Part shown: in pieces, positions 18,301 to 27,161 of the stretch
How positions within the stretch are numbered: the first letter of the stretch is position 1
How the letters are laid out: each line of letters begins with the position of its first letter
Assembly: GCA_050789445.1 (NCBI GenBank)
Contig: JAILXR010000001.1
Coordinates: 2,542,001 to 2,606,000, forward strand
DNA from: JAWSVE01 sp050789445
Lineage (GTDB): Bacteria; Pseudomonadota; Gammaproteobacteria; Pseudomonadales; Cellvibrionaceae
Length of the DNA: 64,000 bases
Direction: 5' to 3'
The notes under the pieces: generated by a model
Seen by the model: the letters and a program-made list of their open reading frames with translations, nothing else
Told to the model about the DNA's origin: nothing
Databases searched by the model: none
Program-made: the position numbers and the translations under genes

Positions 18301-21300
18301 AGTAATTCATTATGGCCAGTGCTTAAAGCAGTGAATAAGCTATCATCTACAGATAACTTTTTATTTTTTGCCGACTCATACACATCACAAAGTTTACGTG
18401 TTAATAATGACATCGGCTGCAGATTTGCAAGCTCTGCACCTTTTTCCAACGTCTGTAATTCTGCAATCATCGGATCGATATTTTCTGGTAAATCATTTCC
18501 AGATTCTTTCCATCCAGAAATAAGCTGATCAGAGTCAAGTAGTAATTTTATCTCTTCAGCCATAAAAATAGATAAGAGTGCAGGGTCTACGGCTGTTGTT
18601 TTATTTTGCTCTGACTCGTTTTGACGAATGAGCGGTGCTACTGATCGTTCTTTTAGTTCAGCAACTCTTGCCAAATATTGTGGAAGCTTAGGAATGCCAA
18701 TGTCTTCGTTATTTGCAATCTGAACGAGTACGCTTTTAATATACTCAACGCCATCTTTTAATAACTGTAAAATATCACTATCAACATTGACTTGATAATT
18801 TTTTAGTTCTTTAAAAAAACGTTCTAACGGCGTAGCTAGCTCAGCAATACAATTAATGTCTGCCATATGCGCACTACCTTTTAAGGTGTGCAATGCACGC
18901 TGCATTTGATCGGTTGGCGGCGCATAAATAGGAGCCTGGTTGTCCATCTCTTTTATGTACTGCAATACAACGTCTAAATGCGTCGTTGCTTCGGAACTAA
19001 ATATTTCTAACAATATTGCATCTTGTGCATCATCGTCATCTTCGACTAATGGCTTTTCTGCAACTTCAATTCCTGTAGCCGTTTCTACATCTTCTTCGAA
19101 TAATGCTTCTGGCCTACTTCCTTTTGACAATTCCTCTGCCCAAAGCTGTAAATTTTCAGCTTGTTTTCGACTTGGGTGAGGTTGCCGGTTTTTAAACGCA
19201 TCAACTAACGGTTGTAACAAAGGAATTACTTTTTGAATAAGAACAACATGCCCATCATTAGGTTCAACCGTATTATCCATAACACGATTAAGCATATTTT
19301 CAACCGACCACGCCAACTCACCAACATCTGTAGCATTCACCATTCGACCACTACCTTTTAAGGTATGGAATGCTCTTCTGAATTCAGATAATGAGTCAGT
19401 ATCATCAAAGTTTTCAGCCCATTTAGGGAAAAATTCTTGGATGGTTTCAATAACTTCTTCTGCTTCTTCAATAAAGATTTCTAAGATTTCTTCATCAATT
19501 AGATCATCTTCACCTTGCGGTTCAACTACGCTCTCCGCAACAACTGATTCTTTCACTGCAGGCTCAGAAACTGAGTCATTTTCAAAAACTTCGGCTTCTA
19601 ATTCATCTACACGCTCGTCAACATCAACGCGAGTAGAATCAAACGAATAACTCTCTTGTTCAGAGCCATCTAAAGAAACATCTGACAGCCCATCATCGTC
19701 ATCATATCCATCTAATGCATTCGATAAAAACTCATCAACGTTTTCTTCTTCAATGACAACTGGCTGTTCTAATGTATCTGTAAATCTTTCAACAGGCTCT
19801 TCAGATTCCGAAGGCAATGAAGCTATTTCTACTTCTTCTAAATTCGCGATTTTTTCTAATACGCTTGCCGCACTTGCATCATGAAAAGACGTGCTTACAA
19901 AAGTCGATCTCAGCGCTTCAGGAATTGGATAACCTAAGGAAAGTACACTTTCTTCAGCAACACCTAATAGTTGCTCGTCTTCTTCATCTCGGTCGCCAGT
20001 TAATCGTTCAAGGTAATATTCAACGCTAGCGATCGCATCTGCTAGCGTGTCTAGCGTTTGCCATTCCGGCTCGCCGTCTTTTTCAAGCAACTGTTCAGCA
20101 ATATATTGTGAACATGACGTTAAAATTGCCGCAGGTTTATGCAGCGGTATCATATCCAACCCACCAGCTATTTCTAATAAACTGTTAGGAACATTAACAA
20201 GCGGTGCACGATCCCATTGGGTCGCAATGTATTCAATAATGGCGTCTTTTGCTTGCTCTAGACCATTGCGAGATTCACGTAACACAGACTCTTGTGCTTG
20301 ATCCAACGCATTTATACTTGGGCTGTCTGCTCCTGCAGTAGCGGCTTGAGATGAGCCGCTTGCCATTAATTCTAATGAGCTTTCAATTTCAATAATTTTT
20401 CCGGCCACTTGCATGAGAACATCAGCTGGAACTTCCGCACCATCTTCATATTTTTCTAACAACTGACCTTGTGCAAGAATTTGTTTTCGTAAATCACCAA
20501 TCCCGAGTACTGCCATCGTGTCAGCGACACGTTTTATAATCGGTATAGCTTCACCTGGATCCGCTCGGTCTTTATCCGTTAAGCTGACATCCAGAGCATG
20601 CTTAATTGCATCAAGCTCATCTTTTAAAGCTGTAACGACAGAACGAATTGCATCCAAGTCTGGCGCAATAATTTCATCTTCATCGCTACTTTCTTTAGCC
20701 GACTCTGGTAATGCATCTTCTAAGTGATAGGTCTGTTTGATTTGATCAGTATATTTACCCGTCTGCTTGGTGCGGGCAATATAAAACAATAGATTTTTAA
20801 TTAGGTCGTCATTGGTAAATTCGTTGAGCTCTTCTAGATTACCTTTTTCTAGGCTACCTATTTCTACATCAATTTGACGTAATAAGTTTTTAACAGAAGC
20901 TCCACGATCAATGGATTCACTTTCAATGCCTTCTATAAAAGCAAGAGAGATTTCCCATAGAGGCTGACGTGCAGTTCCGTGTGTTAATTTCTGAAGACGA
21001 GAAAAAACTTTATTGAGATAAACAACATTTTGCTCAACGTTGACGCCTTTAATAACAGCAGCCACTGCATACTGATACATCTGACGTAGTTTTTTAACGA
21101 TAACAACAAATTGTGGTGCATCAATTGCGCCCGCTGCACTTTTATCTGCAATGTAATGAGCTGGCGCTAAATTTGGCGTGAATAATTTTGTTTCTGTTAA
21201 CAACGCTTCGTTTCGTACAGCACGAAGATCGTTTAACAAAGGAAGAACTGAAGAAGGAGAGTCTTTTTTGGTTCGCTTAACTTGATCAAGATAAACAGGC

Positions 21301-21596
21301 ATCTGCAAGATGGCTCTCATGAGTACTTCTTGCGCTTCTTGCTCGTTACGCACTGATTTATTCATCAATGCTTGGGCAAGACTTTCCATCTCTTCAGCTA
21401 ATAAGGCAGCGCCATAAAATTCCACCATCTGCAAACTACCATGCACCTGATGAATATGGGTGAGGCAAAAGCGAATGCGGGTGGTATCTTCGGTGTTTTC
21501 AACAAACGCTTCGAGCGCCTGCCGAGCTTGCTTTAGGGTCTCCCCTATTTCACCGATTACCCAATCTAATGCTGCGTAGCTGCGGTTATCACCCAT
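15360..21596 (-). CDS. chpA: ChpA, multi-Hpt hybrid histidine kinase of the Pil-Chp system
   Basis: 2078 aa from the ATG at 21596, where MGDNRSYAALDW matches the start of Pseudomonas ChpA; an upstream in-frame ATG (21632) adds 12 unrelated residues. An N-terminal FimL-like region contains IHQVHGSLQMVEF, a degenerate phosphotransfer motif (His near 48). Three canonical Hpt motifs follow: HTLKGSGR (about 742), HTLKGSAH (about 904) and HTLKGGAR (about 1293), separated by acidic linkers. Then come the CheA dimerisation helix, an HATPase domain (RNAVDHGIE about 1663, STAESVTQISGRGVGMDVV), a CheW-like domain, and a receiver with VDDS and the phospho-acceptor in LLDIEMPRMDGF (about 2001). It relays PilJ signals to PilG and PilH. 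It is shorter than P. aeruginosa ChpA (about 2470 aa), which has more Hpt-type domains. Confidence 0.95.
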   Translation of the reverse strand: MGDNRSYAALDWVIGEIGETLKQARQALEAFVENTEDTTRIRFCLTHIHQVHGSLQMVEFYGAALLAEEMESLAQALMNKSVRNEQEAQEVLMRAILQMPVYLDQVKRTKKDSPSSVLPLLNDLRAVRNEALLTETKLFTPNLAPAHYIADKSAAGAIDAPQFVVIVKKLRQMYQYAVAAVIKGVNVEQNVVYLNKVFSRLQKLTHGTARQPLWEISLAFIEGIESESIDRGASVKNLLRQIDVEIGSLEKGNLEELNEFTNDDLIKNLLFYIARTKQTGKYTDQIKQTYHLEDALPESAKESSDEDEIIAPDLDAIRSVVTALKDELDAIKHALDVSLTDKDRADPGEAIPIIKRVADTMAVLGIGDLRKQILAQGQLLEKYEDGAEVPADVLMQVAGKIIEIESSLELMASGSSQAATAGADSPSINALDQAQESVLRESRNGLEQAKDAIIEYIATQWDRAPLVNVPNSLLEIAGGLDMIPLHKPAAILTSCSQYIAEQLLEKDGEPEWQTLDTLADAIASVEYYLERLTGDRDEEDEQLLGVAEESVLSLGYPIPEALRSTFVSTSFHDASAASVLEKIANLEEVEIASLPSESEEPVERFTDTLEQPVVIEEENVDEFLSNALDGYDDDDGLSDVSLDGSEQESYSFDSTRVDVDERVDELEAEVFENDSVSEPAVKESVVAESVVEPQGEDDLIDEEILEIFIEEAEEVIETIQEFFPKWAENFDDTDSLSEFRRAFHTLKGSGRMVNATDVGELAWSVENMLNRVMDNTVEPNDGHVVLIQKVIPLLQPLVDAFKNRQPHPSRKQAENLQLWAEELSKGSRPEALFEEDVETATGIEVAEKPLVEDDDDAQDAILLEIFSSEATTHLDVVLQYIKEMDNQAPIYAPPTDQMQRALHTLKGSAHMADINCIAELATPLERFFKELKNYQVNVDSDILQLLKDGVEYIKSVLVQIANNEDIGIPKLPQYLARVAELKERSVAPLIRQNESEQNKTTAVDPALLSIFMAEEIKLLLDSDQLISGWKESGNDLPENIDPMIAELQTLEKGAELANLQPMSLLTRKLCDVYESAKNKKLSVDDSLFTALSTGHNELLDMVDVVAIGQNVKPVKESTLELFDVLAESQDDVVDTIPTFGASRISNVSSSDVSTPSEIDTLLNTEIVDEVASSQELELEDEGDNEDKSQEIHFDNSGANEEEIDTVNEEIPPVGEVEEIELPEITSEEVVDEEAGIPVETPTALTDDDDVDVEIFEIFVEEADELLEEIDEAVNEWEGEWTSKEPVESLKRSLHTLKGGARLAGLMGLGELAHDFETFLIANGENAEVDDEFFKIVHDYQDKLINDTQKVKARVDGHLPDGLEEVMSAAAKEDMPAESINVSDNSATLAEAESDIESESNTKSDNTDDNAPGADILPFAPVTPKPTADAEKNVSPMRPLQAPHLPASREFSTGPGQTGGSSLTARRASPQEMVKVSAELLEELVNLAGETSISRGRLEEQNSELVFAIDEMESTVNRLQEQLRRLDIETEAQMVFRQEQMEEHEGFDPLEMDRYSQLQQLSRSLMESASDLMDLTSTLNDKTRGTETLLLQQSRINTDLQEGLMRSRMVPFSRLVPRLRRIVRQISTELGKHVSFELDNIEGELDRSVLERMVAPLEHMLRNAVDHGIESIDDRLTAGKPETGRIVLSLGREGGDVLMRLADDGRGLNLERIREKAIERGLMAADAKLSDQDIMQFILHAGFSTAESVTQISGRGVGMDVVHSEIKQLGGAMFIDSRAGQGTEFVIRLPFTVSVNRALMIQIGDDNYAIPLNTIEGIVRVSPFELEHYYQDEHARFEYAGENYRVRYLGSMLSEDILPRLEGQSLPIPVVLVRTAEHAVAIQVDKLMGSREIVVKTLGPQFSTVEGLSGATVMGDGSVVVILDPNAMIRKEMALLTSGVQQLVAAAPVIEEEKVKTVMVVDDSVTVRKVTSRVLEREGYEVILAKDGADALLVLQDRIPDVMLLDIEMPRMDGFEVAKNIRTSSRLKHIPIIMITSRTGEKHRERAFSLGVNEYMGKPYQEEKLLSNIERFIGKPTEK

Positions 21597-21748
21597 AGCA
21601 TCGCATCTCTTCGTTGAATTGCATGGCCTCACTGCGCCTACAAGTTAAATTGAATTGTCTCAATAAAAATATAATATTTACTGTGACCGCTTATTTATTC
21701 TGTCTTTCAATGAAAAATCGCAATGCTTTGAAATTTCTCTTTAAACCT

Positions 21749-22651
21749 TCAGCTAACTTTTACATATGCTTGAACTTTGTCATCTGGCAAACGAGTTAGA
21801 TGTGCATGATTCCAATCTCTCATTTCACCTAAACCTAGAATAAGAACACCCCCAGGTTTTAAATGATCTATTAAATTCTGCGCTATTTCTCGACGTCGCC
21901 ATTGCCTAAAATATATCAAAAGGTTTTGGCAAAAAATCAGATCCATTTTTTCGACTGGCATAGTGTTTGTATCTAACACGCTGCCTTGGCTAAAACACAA
22001 TCTTTCTTGTATTTTATTAATTATCTTAAAACGTCCGTTACCTACATCTTTAAAATAACGAATTCGATCTTCTTTCGACAACGTCTCTAATCGTCTTTCA
22101 TAAAAAATGCCCGCTCTCGCTTTACTCAGTGCCGGCATACTAATATCGGTTGCAAATATTCCGTATAACGGTTTTAAATTTGCACGTTCAAAACTATCGT
22201 TGAGCAAAATGGCTAAAGAGTATGGCTCTTCACCTGTTGAGCAACCAACACTCCATACATCAAAACTTTTAATATCGCTGTTTTCTTTAGGTGTTTCGTT
22301 ATTAATCTGATTAATGTCTTGATTGTGAAGCCGTTTAAATAACCGCTCATTTATCAATCTTTGCACACATTCATAAGAATGCGGATGACGAAAAAAACTC
22401 GTCTCTTTAATCATTAATCGATCAACAAGCACTGACCATTCGGCTTTACCCCAAATTCCATCAGTGACTTTTTTATAGTACTCAACATATTCTGTAAAAC
22501 CCAATTCACGCATTCTTATGCCAATTTGAGTTTGCAAAAATGCTTGTTGCTGTGCACTAAAGAGTATGCCTGTTCTTTCTTCGAGCAATTTATTCCATTG
22601 CTCGAATTCTGATTCAGTCAATGCTGTTGTTTTCTTCAGCGACCAAACCAT
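21749..22651 (-). CDS. pilK: PilK, CheR-type chemoreceptor methyltransferase
   Basis: 300 aa. It has the CheR architecture: an N-terminal helical domain (FEQWNKLLEERTGI, LVDRLMIKETSFFRHPHSYE) and a SAM-binding domain with VWSVGCSTGEEPYSLAILL, ATDISMPALSKARAGIF and DLIFCQNLLIYFRQWRRREIA. It methylates glutamates on the chemoreceptor, most likely PilJ encoded just upstream. The gap to pilJ is only 34 bp and chpA follows, the gene order of the Pseudomonas cluster. Confidence 0.93.
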   Translation of the reverse strand: MVWSLKKTTALTESEFEQWNKLLEERTGILFSAQQQAFLQTQIGIRMRELGFTEYVEYYKKVTDGIWGKAEWSVLVDRLMIKETSFFRHPHSYECVQRLINERLFKRLHNQDINQINNETPKENSDIKSFDVWSVGCSTGEEPYSLAILLNDSFERANLKPLYGIFATDISMPALSKARAGIFYERRLETLSKEDRIRYFKDVGNGRFKIINKIQERLCFSQGSVLDTNTMPVEKMDLIFCQNLLIYFRQWRRREIAQNLIDHLKPGGVLILGLGEMRDWNHAHLTRLPDDKVQAYVKVS

Positions 22652-22685
22652 AATTTACTTTTGAAACTCTTTTAAAATCGATTAG

Positions 22686-24902
22686 TTAAGCGATAGCTTC
22701 TGAACGATTTTCGTCAGAGTCATCACTTTTATTTAGAGCAACATCTAAATCTTCATCTAAATCAACAGAATCAAAATCATTCAAATCTTCAGCATCTGAT
22801 AATTCAACAGCATCATCCAATGTCGCAATATCATCATCGCTAATTGCTGGCATTTCACCAGTACCCGATAAGTTGAGTGACATTGACTCAGGTAGTTTGA
22901 AACCAGCAACTGAATCACGTAGATCTGACGCCATGTCTGCCAAGTTACCAATCGAGTCAGCTGTTGCACTTGTACCTGCAGATGTCTGTGAAGTAATTTC
23001 TTGAATGACGTTCATCGTATTTGAAATGTGGCCAGCTGATGAGGCTTGCTGGCGTGCAGCGTTCGAAATATTCTGAATCAATTCTGCAAGAGATGATGAT
23101 ACATTTTCGATTTCTTCCAGTGCCACACCCGCATCCTGTGCTAGGCGAGCTCCACGTACCACTTCCGATGTCGTTTGCTCCATCGAAATAACTGCTTCGT
23201 TGGTATCGTTCTGAATAGTTTTAACCAGTGCTTCAATCTGTTTTGTTGCAGCTGCTGAACGCTCCGCAAGTCGCTGTACCTCATCCGCAACAACCGCGAA
23301 ACCTCGACCAGCGTCACCCGCCATCGATGCCTGAATTGCCGCGTTAAGTGCGAGGATGTTTGTTTGGTCAGCAATGTCGTTAATTAACGATACGATGTCT
23401 CCAATTTCTTGCGAAGATTCACCGAGACGTTTAATACGTTTTGAAGTGTCTTGAATCTGCTCACGAATAGTGTCCATGCCGTGAATAGTATTTTGTACCA
23501 CTTTTGCACCGTTGTTCGCGATCGATACCGATCGCTCCGCAACCGCAGCTGATTCAGCGGCGTTCGCAGATACTTGGTCAATGGTGACAGCCATTTCATT
23601 TACAGCAGCCGATGCACCCGCAATTTCTTGCGCCTGATGTTCCGATGCTTCTGCAAGATGTAAAGCTGTTTGCTGCGTGTCTTGTGATGCTTGCGATACG
23701 TTTACTGCTGTTTCGTTTATTCGCGAAACAAGAATTCTCAACTGGTCAATCGTGTAGTTAATAGAGTCAGCGATCGCACCCGTGAAATCTTCCGATACCG
23801 TTGCTGTCGTTGTTAAATCACCATCTGCCAAGTCAGCAAGCTCATCGAGTAAACGTAAAATCGCGTTTTGGTTTCTTTCGTTGGTATTTTTTGTGTCGTC
23901 CAGTGTTTTACTGGTACCAGAATAAATCCTTAAACCAATGAACAATAGGATTAATAAAGCAGCCGCAGCAGCAATTAGCGTGGTTAAGTTATTTGGCTGA
24001 CGCTGACTTGCTTGCGCTCCAATTTGAGTTGACAGCGCTGCAAGTGCATCACCTAACTGAGGCATGTCATCAAGTAGAGCTTCTGTTGCTTGTCGAGCAC
24101 CGAATAGTGCTGGAGACGCTTCAAAAATTTCTCTTACCGAACTGTTCACGAATTCAAACAATTCAGATACTTCCGTCAAACTTTCTACCGCATCACGATC
24201 TGTAATCCGTGAAATACCTAATGCCGCATCACCTTCTTGCATACCACCCAGAAATTTCCCAAATAAGTTTGCATCAAGGTTAAATTGATCAGCAGCCTGC
24301 ATTGAATCTGCACCACCCGCTAACATTTTTTCTACGTTACGACCAATACGCTCAGCACGCCACGTTTGCTCTTGTGCTGCTGCAACCTGAGAAGCGGGTG
24401 CATTATTTTCTAGAAGAATATCTTTAATATCTTCATGTTCAATCTGTAGTTCTGGAAGAGACTGGTTTAGCGTTGTTGCCACATCATTTAGGAAGATGAT
24501 CGTGTCTTTGTTAGACAAAATAGTATTCGAGTTTGTTTTCACACGCTCCCAAACGGATTCAAAGCGAGAAAATTCAGCAGCAACTGCTGTTCTCGTTCGC
24601 TTATCACTTGCGCGCAACTGATTCCAAGTTGAGTTCATCTCGCTCATCACTTTTTGCAGCTCACCAAATGCTGGCTCACTACCGTTAGTTGCTTCACGAG
24701 CAAGACCGGTTACTTGGTTAGATAGAACACGTAGCTCACCCGCCAACTGAATGTACCCTTGATCACGAGCAGCATCACGCTGAACAAAAAAGATACTGGC
24801 TGCCATTCCTGCAATGCTTAAAAGCAACAGGATAAGAAGCAATGCCATTAGAGGGTTTTCTCTAATGTTGGCAAATATGTTGTCTCTTGATTCGTTTTTC
24901 AT
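22686..24902 (-). CDS. pilJ: PilJ, type IV pilus chemoreceptor (MCP)
   Basis: 738 aa from ATG 24902, which has AGGAG ten bases upstream; the longer frame starting at 24959 lacks this support. A first membrane helix (about 15-38, NPLMALLLILLLLSIAGMAA) and a second (about 322-343, LTTLIAAAAALLILLFIGLR) flank a periplasmic sensor of some 280 residues with PilJ-type repeats. HAMP and the MCP signalling hairpin follow; its conserved tip includes DQTNILALNAAIQA and GRGFAVVADEVQRLAERSA. PilJ senses pilus tension or ligand and activates ChpA through PilI/ChpC. After SVAGFKLPES the protein carries an unusual acidic tail of about 65 residues rich in Asp, Glu and Ser. Confidence 0.95.
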   Translation of the reverse strand: MKNESRDNIFANIRENPLMALLLILLLLSIAGMAASIFFVQRDAARDQGYIQLAGELRVLSNQVTGLAREATNGSEPAFGELQKVMSEMNSTWNQLRASDKRTRTAVAAEFSRFESVWERVKTNSNTILSNKDTIIFLNDVATTLNQSLPELQIEHEDIKDILLENNAPASQVAAAQEQTWRAERIGRNVEKMLAGGADSMQAADQFNLDANLFGKFLGGMQEGDAALGISRITDRDAVESLTEVSELFEFVNSSVREIFEASPALFGARQATEALLDDMPQLGDALAALSTQIGAQASQRQPNNLTTLIAAAAALLILLFIGLRIYSGTSKTLDDTKNTNERNQNAILRLLDELADLADGDLTTTATVSEDFTGAIADSINYTIDQLRILVSRINETAVNVSQASQDTQQTALHLAEASEHQAQEIAGASAAVNEMAVTIDQVSANAAESAAVAERSVSIANNGAKVVQNTIHGMDTIREQIQDTSKRIKRLGESSQEIGDIVSLINDIADQTNILALNAAIQASMAGDAGRGFAVVADEVQRLAERSAAATKQIEALVKTIQNDTNEAVISMEQTTSEVVRGARLAQDAGVALEEIENVSSSLAELIQNISNAARQQASSAGHISNTMNVIQEITSQTSAGTSATADSIGNLADMASDLRDSVAGFKLPESMSLNLSGTGEMPAISDDDIATLDDAVELSDAEDLNDFDSVDLDEDLDVALNKSDDSDENRSEAIA

Positions 24903-25195
24903 GCTACGCGCTCCTGAGCGTCTTTTTCTTTGGGACCATGCGTACTTAAATGCGTACAAAAGGTTTTTGTAAATTTGACTTCTAATTCAAGCTCTTAACT
25001 AACTGTAAAACTAACTATAAAACCTACTTCTAGCCATCCGTGACCGATCGACCGGCACGCAATGACGACGAGCACCCGATCCACCTACTAAATTGATAAA
25101 ACAATTCAACCACTTGCAGTGCTTTCTTTGTTTTGTTTCCCAACTAATTTATCTCTTGTTCTTTATAGTGATACTTCAAATTAGCCATAAAATAA

Positions 25196-25756
25196 CTATC
25201 GAGCCGCACTGATAAATCTCGGATCTTCAATAAGCTGTATTGGATTAAAGACATACCATTTTTGATCTTGCTCAGCTGCAGCGCCTCTACTTTGAGAATA
25301 GCTACCATTCACAAACGGTTTTAACTGCTCTTCTAAATCATCAGCATGTGATTCATAAGTATCGATAGGGAAATGCTGCATACCCAATGCACCATCAACC
25401 ACCAATCCCGTATAAATATCATCGGACTCAAGTACCAATACTCTATGGCGCTTACGCTGGGTATCTAATCGTCCACCAAAAAATGCGGCGAGATCAAAAA
25501 TAGGCAACAAGCGTCCACGTACATTTGCAACGCCCAAAACCCATGGCTGCACACCCGGTAATTTTGTATAAACAGGCATTTCAAGAAGTTCTGTGATATC
25601 ACCCATAGGCGCAACAAAAAAATGATTCAACAAATTGAATCCAACTCCACTCCAATGCGGCTGAACATCAGCTTGCGAAGGCAAACCTTTCGCTGCACGA
25701 CGACTTCGTGTTGCGAGATCAAGTAATGCGCTAAAAGCGGCTTGAGGTTCAGACAT
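25196..25756 (-). CDS. pilI: PilI, CheW-like adaptor
   Basis: 186 aa, a single CheW domain. Recognisable parts are the N-terminal AFSALLDLATRSRRAAKGLPSQ, VQPWVLGVANVRGRLLPIFD and VLVLESDDIYTGLVVDGALGM. PilI couples PilJ to the kinase ChpA and is needed for pilus assembly in Pseudomonas. It sits 56 bp after pilH. The gap to pilJ is about 293 bp, which is long for this cluster and contains no terminator I can see. Confidence 0.93.
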   Translation of the reverse strand: MSEPQAAFSALLDLATRSRRAAKGLPSQADVQPHWSGVGFNLLNHFFVAPMGDITELLEMPVYTKLPGVQPWVLGVANVRGRLLPIFDLAAFFGGRLDTQRKRHRVLVLESDDIYTGLVVDGALGMQHFPIDTYESHADDLEEQLKPFVNGSYSQSRGAAAEQDQKWYVFNPIQLIEDPRFISAAR

Positions 25757-25812
25757 TCTTTTGTTCTTCTCTATAATTTATATTTGAGGTTTGGCCTTAT
25801 ATTGCTTCTAAC

Positions 25813-26178
25813 TTAAGCCATGACCTGCTTAATGGTTTCCATCAATAATTTTTCATCGATTGGCTTGGTCAGGTATGCCTTCGCGCCCTGACGCATCCCC
25901 CAAACACGATCTGTCTCTTGATCTTTTGTAGTAACAATAATGACAGGAATTTCAGTCGTCTCATTGTTTTTGTTGAGTTGGCGAGTCGCTTGGAAGCCAT
26001 TAAGACCAGGCATAACAATATCCATTAGCACAACATCTGGTTTTTCTTTCTTAGCAACAGAAACACCTTCTTCACCAGTTTCAGCAGTAATCACTGCGTG
26101 GCCATTTTTTTCTAGAATGCCTGTTAACTTATATGTCTCTGTAGGAGAGTCATCGACAATTAATACTCGTGCCATAGG
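25813..26178 (-). CDS. pilH: PilH, CheY-like response regulator
   Basis: 121 aa from ATG 26178, which has GGAG six bases upstream and gives the typical start MARVLIVDDSPTE. The upstream frame adds seven residues. The receiver residues are intact: paired acidic residues in IVDDSPTE (about 8-9), phospho-acceptor Asp in VVLMDIVMPGLNGF (about 52), Thr in IIVTTKD and Lys in AYLTKPID. In Pseudomonas, PilH acts as a phosphate sink/counter-regulator linked to PilT-driven retraction. It follows pilG by about 220 bp. Confidence 0.94.
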   Translation of the reverse strand, partial: PMARVLIVDDSPTETYKLTGILEKNGHAVITAETGEEGVSVAKKEKPDVVLMDIVMPGLNGFQATRQLNKNNETTEIPVIIVTTKDQETDRVWGMRQGAKAYLTKPIDEKLLMETIKQVMA

Positions 26179-26399
26179 TAGCTCCAAAATCGTTCTCAAA
26201 AGTGATTTGCAAATAGCAATTAAAATTTTGTCATTGCCATCAAGATATCAGGCGGATTCATCAAAATTTTTAATTTATATATTTCGCTTAACTATCTTCT
26301 ATTTTCTATTTCAGTCTGTCGCGACTGATTAACATTATTCGCATTTTTTCTTCTTCAACTTACAGCTTAACGCTGCCTGCTTATTAAAGAAGTTTAAAA

Positions 26400-26798
26400 T
26401 CAAGATGCTTGCGCTTGTGGTTTCACATGAGTCTCAATAGCACCAAGTAATTCGCTTTTACTAAACGGCTTAGTAAGATATTGATCAGAACCAACGATGC
26501 GACCTTTCGCTTTATCAAACAGCCCGTCTTTACTAGAAAGCATAATAACTGGCGTTGATTTAAACTCACTGTTGTTCTTAATAAGGGCGCAAGTCTGATA
26601 GCCATCAAGTCGCGGCATCATAATGTCGACAAAAATGATGTCAGGACGAGTATCAGCAATCTTTGCCAACGCATCAAAGCCATCAGTCGCCGTCACTACA
26701 TTGCAGCCTGCTTTCTTTAGTAATGTTTCTGCGGTGCGACGAATAGTTTTACTATCATCAATCACCATGATTTTGAGACTTTCGAAGTTCATCTCCAT
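26400..26798 (-). CDS. pilG: PilG, CheY-like response regulator
   Basis: 132 aa, a single receiver domain extremely close to Pseudomonas PilG: MVIDDSKTIRRTAETLL, IIFVDIMMPRLDGYQT with the phospho-acceptor, and VIMLSSKDGLFDKAKG, GSDQYLTKPFSKSE. PilG promotes pilus extension through PilB and cAMP signalling via FimV/FimL and CyaB. Start 26798 is preferred because the in-frame ATG at 26792 would sit directly on its SD. It is the first gene of the minus-strand cluster, divergent from gshB as in Pseudomonas. Confidence 0.95.
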   Translation of the reverse strand: MEMNFESLKIMVIDDSKTIRRTAETLLKKAGCNVVTATDGFDALAKIADTRPDIIFVDIMMPRLDGYQTCALIKNNSEFKSTPVIMLSSKDGLFDKAKGRIVGSDQYLTKPFSKSELLGAIETHVKPQAQAS

Positions 26799-27161
26799 GC
26801 CTTTATGACCTTTTCAGTGCATTTTTCCACTTTTGATAACCGCATTCGACAATGAGAATTACAGCATGTCGGGAGCGAGCCGAGTTTCACAAACTTTTAA
26901 CATAGTTTTCAGGTATTATCTATAACCGCATGAATCAACGGCAAAAATTGGATAGCGAGTAGCTAAAACTGAAGGCTTAGAATGAAAAATTCTAGGACTT
27001 GCGTAGCACTCGTTAACCACGTACCTTTTCCTTTTTAACCAAACTAATTTTCATTATCATCATGTTTGCTGATAATCATTTTTGTCGTGGTAAACCCTAT
27101 ATCACAATGACAAAACTTGGCCCCATGAGCCTCAACAAACACTTTTTGAAGAATAAAACTT
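26799..27161. other. Divergent intergenic region pilG/gshB
   Basis: 363 bp without a recognisable gene. On the minus strand a possible sigma-70 promoter for pilG is TTGCCG (26944-26939), an 18-base spacer and GATAAT (26920-26915); the -35 is poor. I see no confident promoter for gshB and no terminator. A short inverted repeat AGAAT/ATTCT near 26980-26994 is too small to interpret. Confidence 0.35.

Noticed and set aside
17713..20727. Several plus-strand frames inside chpA with Ser-rich translations
   Set aside because: They are antisense to the acidic linkers of chpA; the Ser richness comes from reading Glu/Asp codons backwards.
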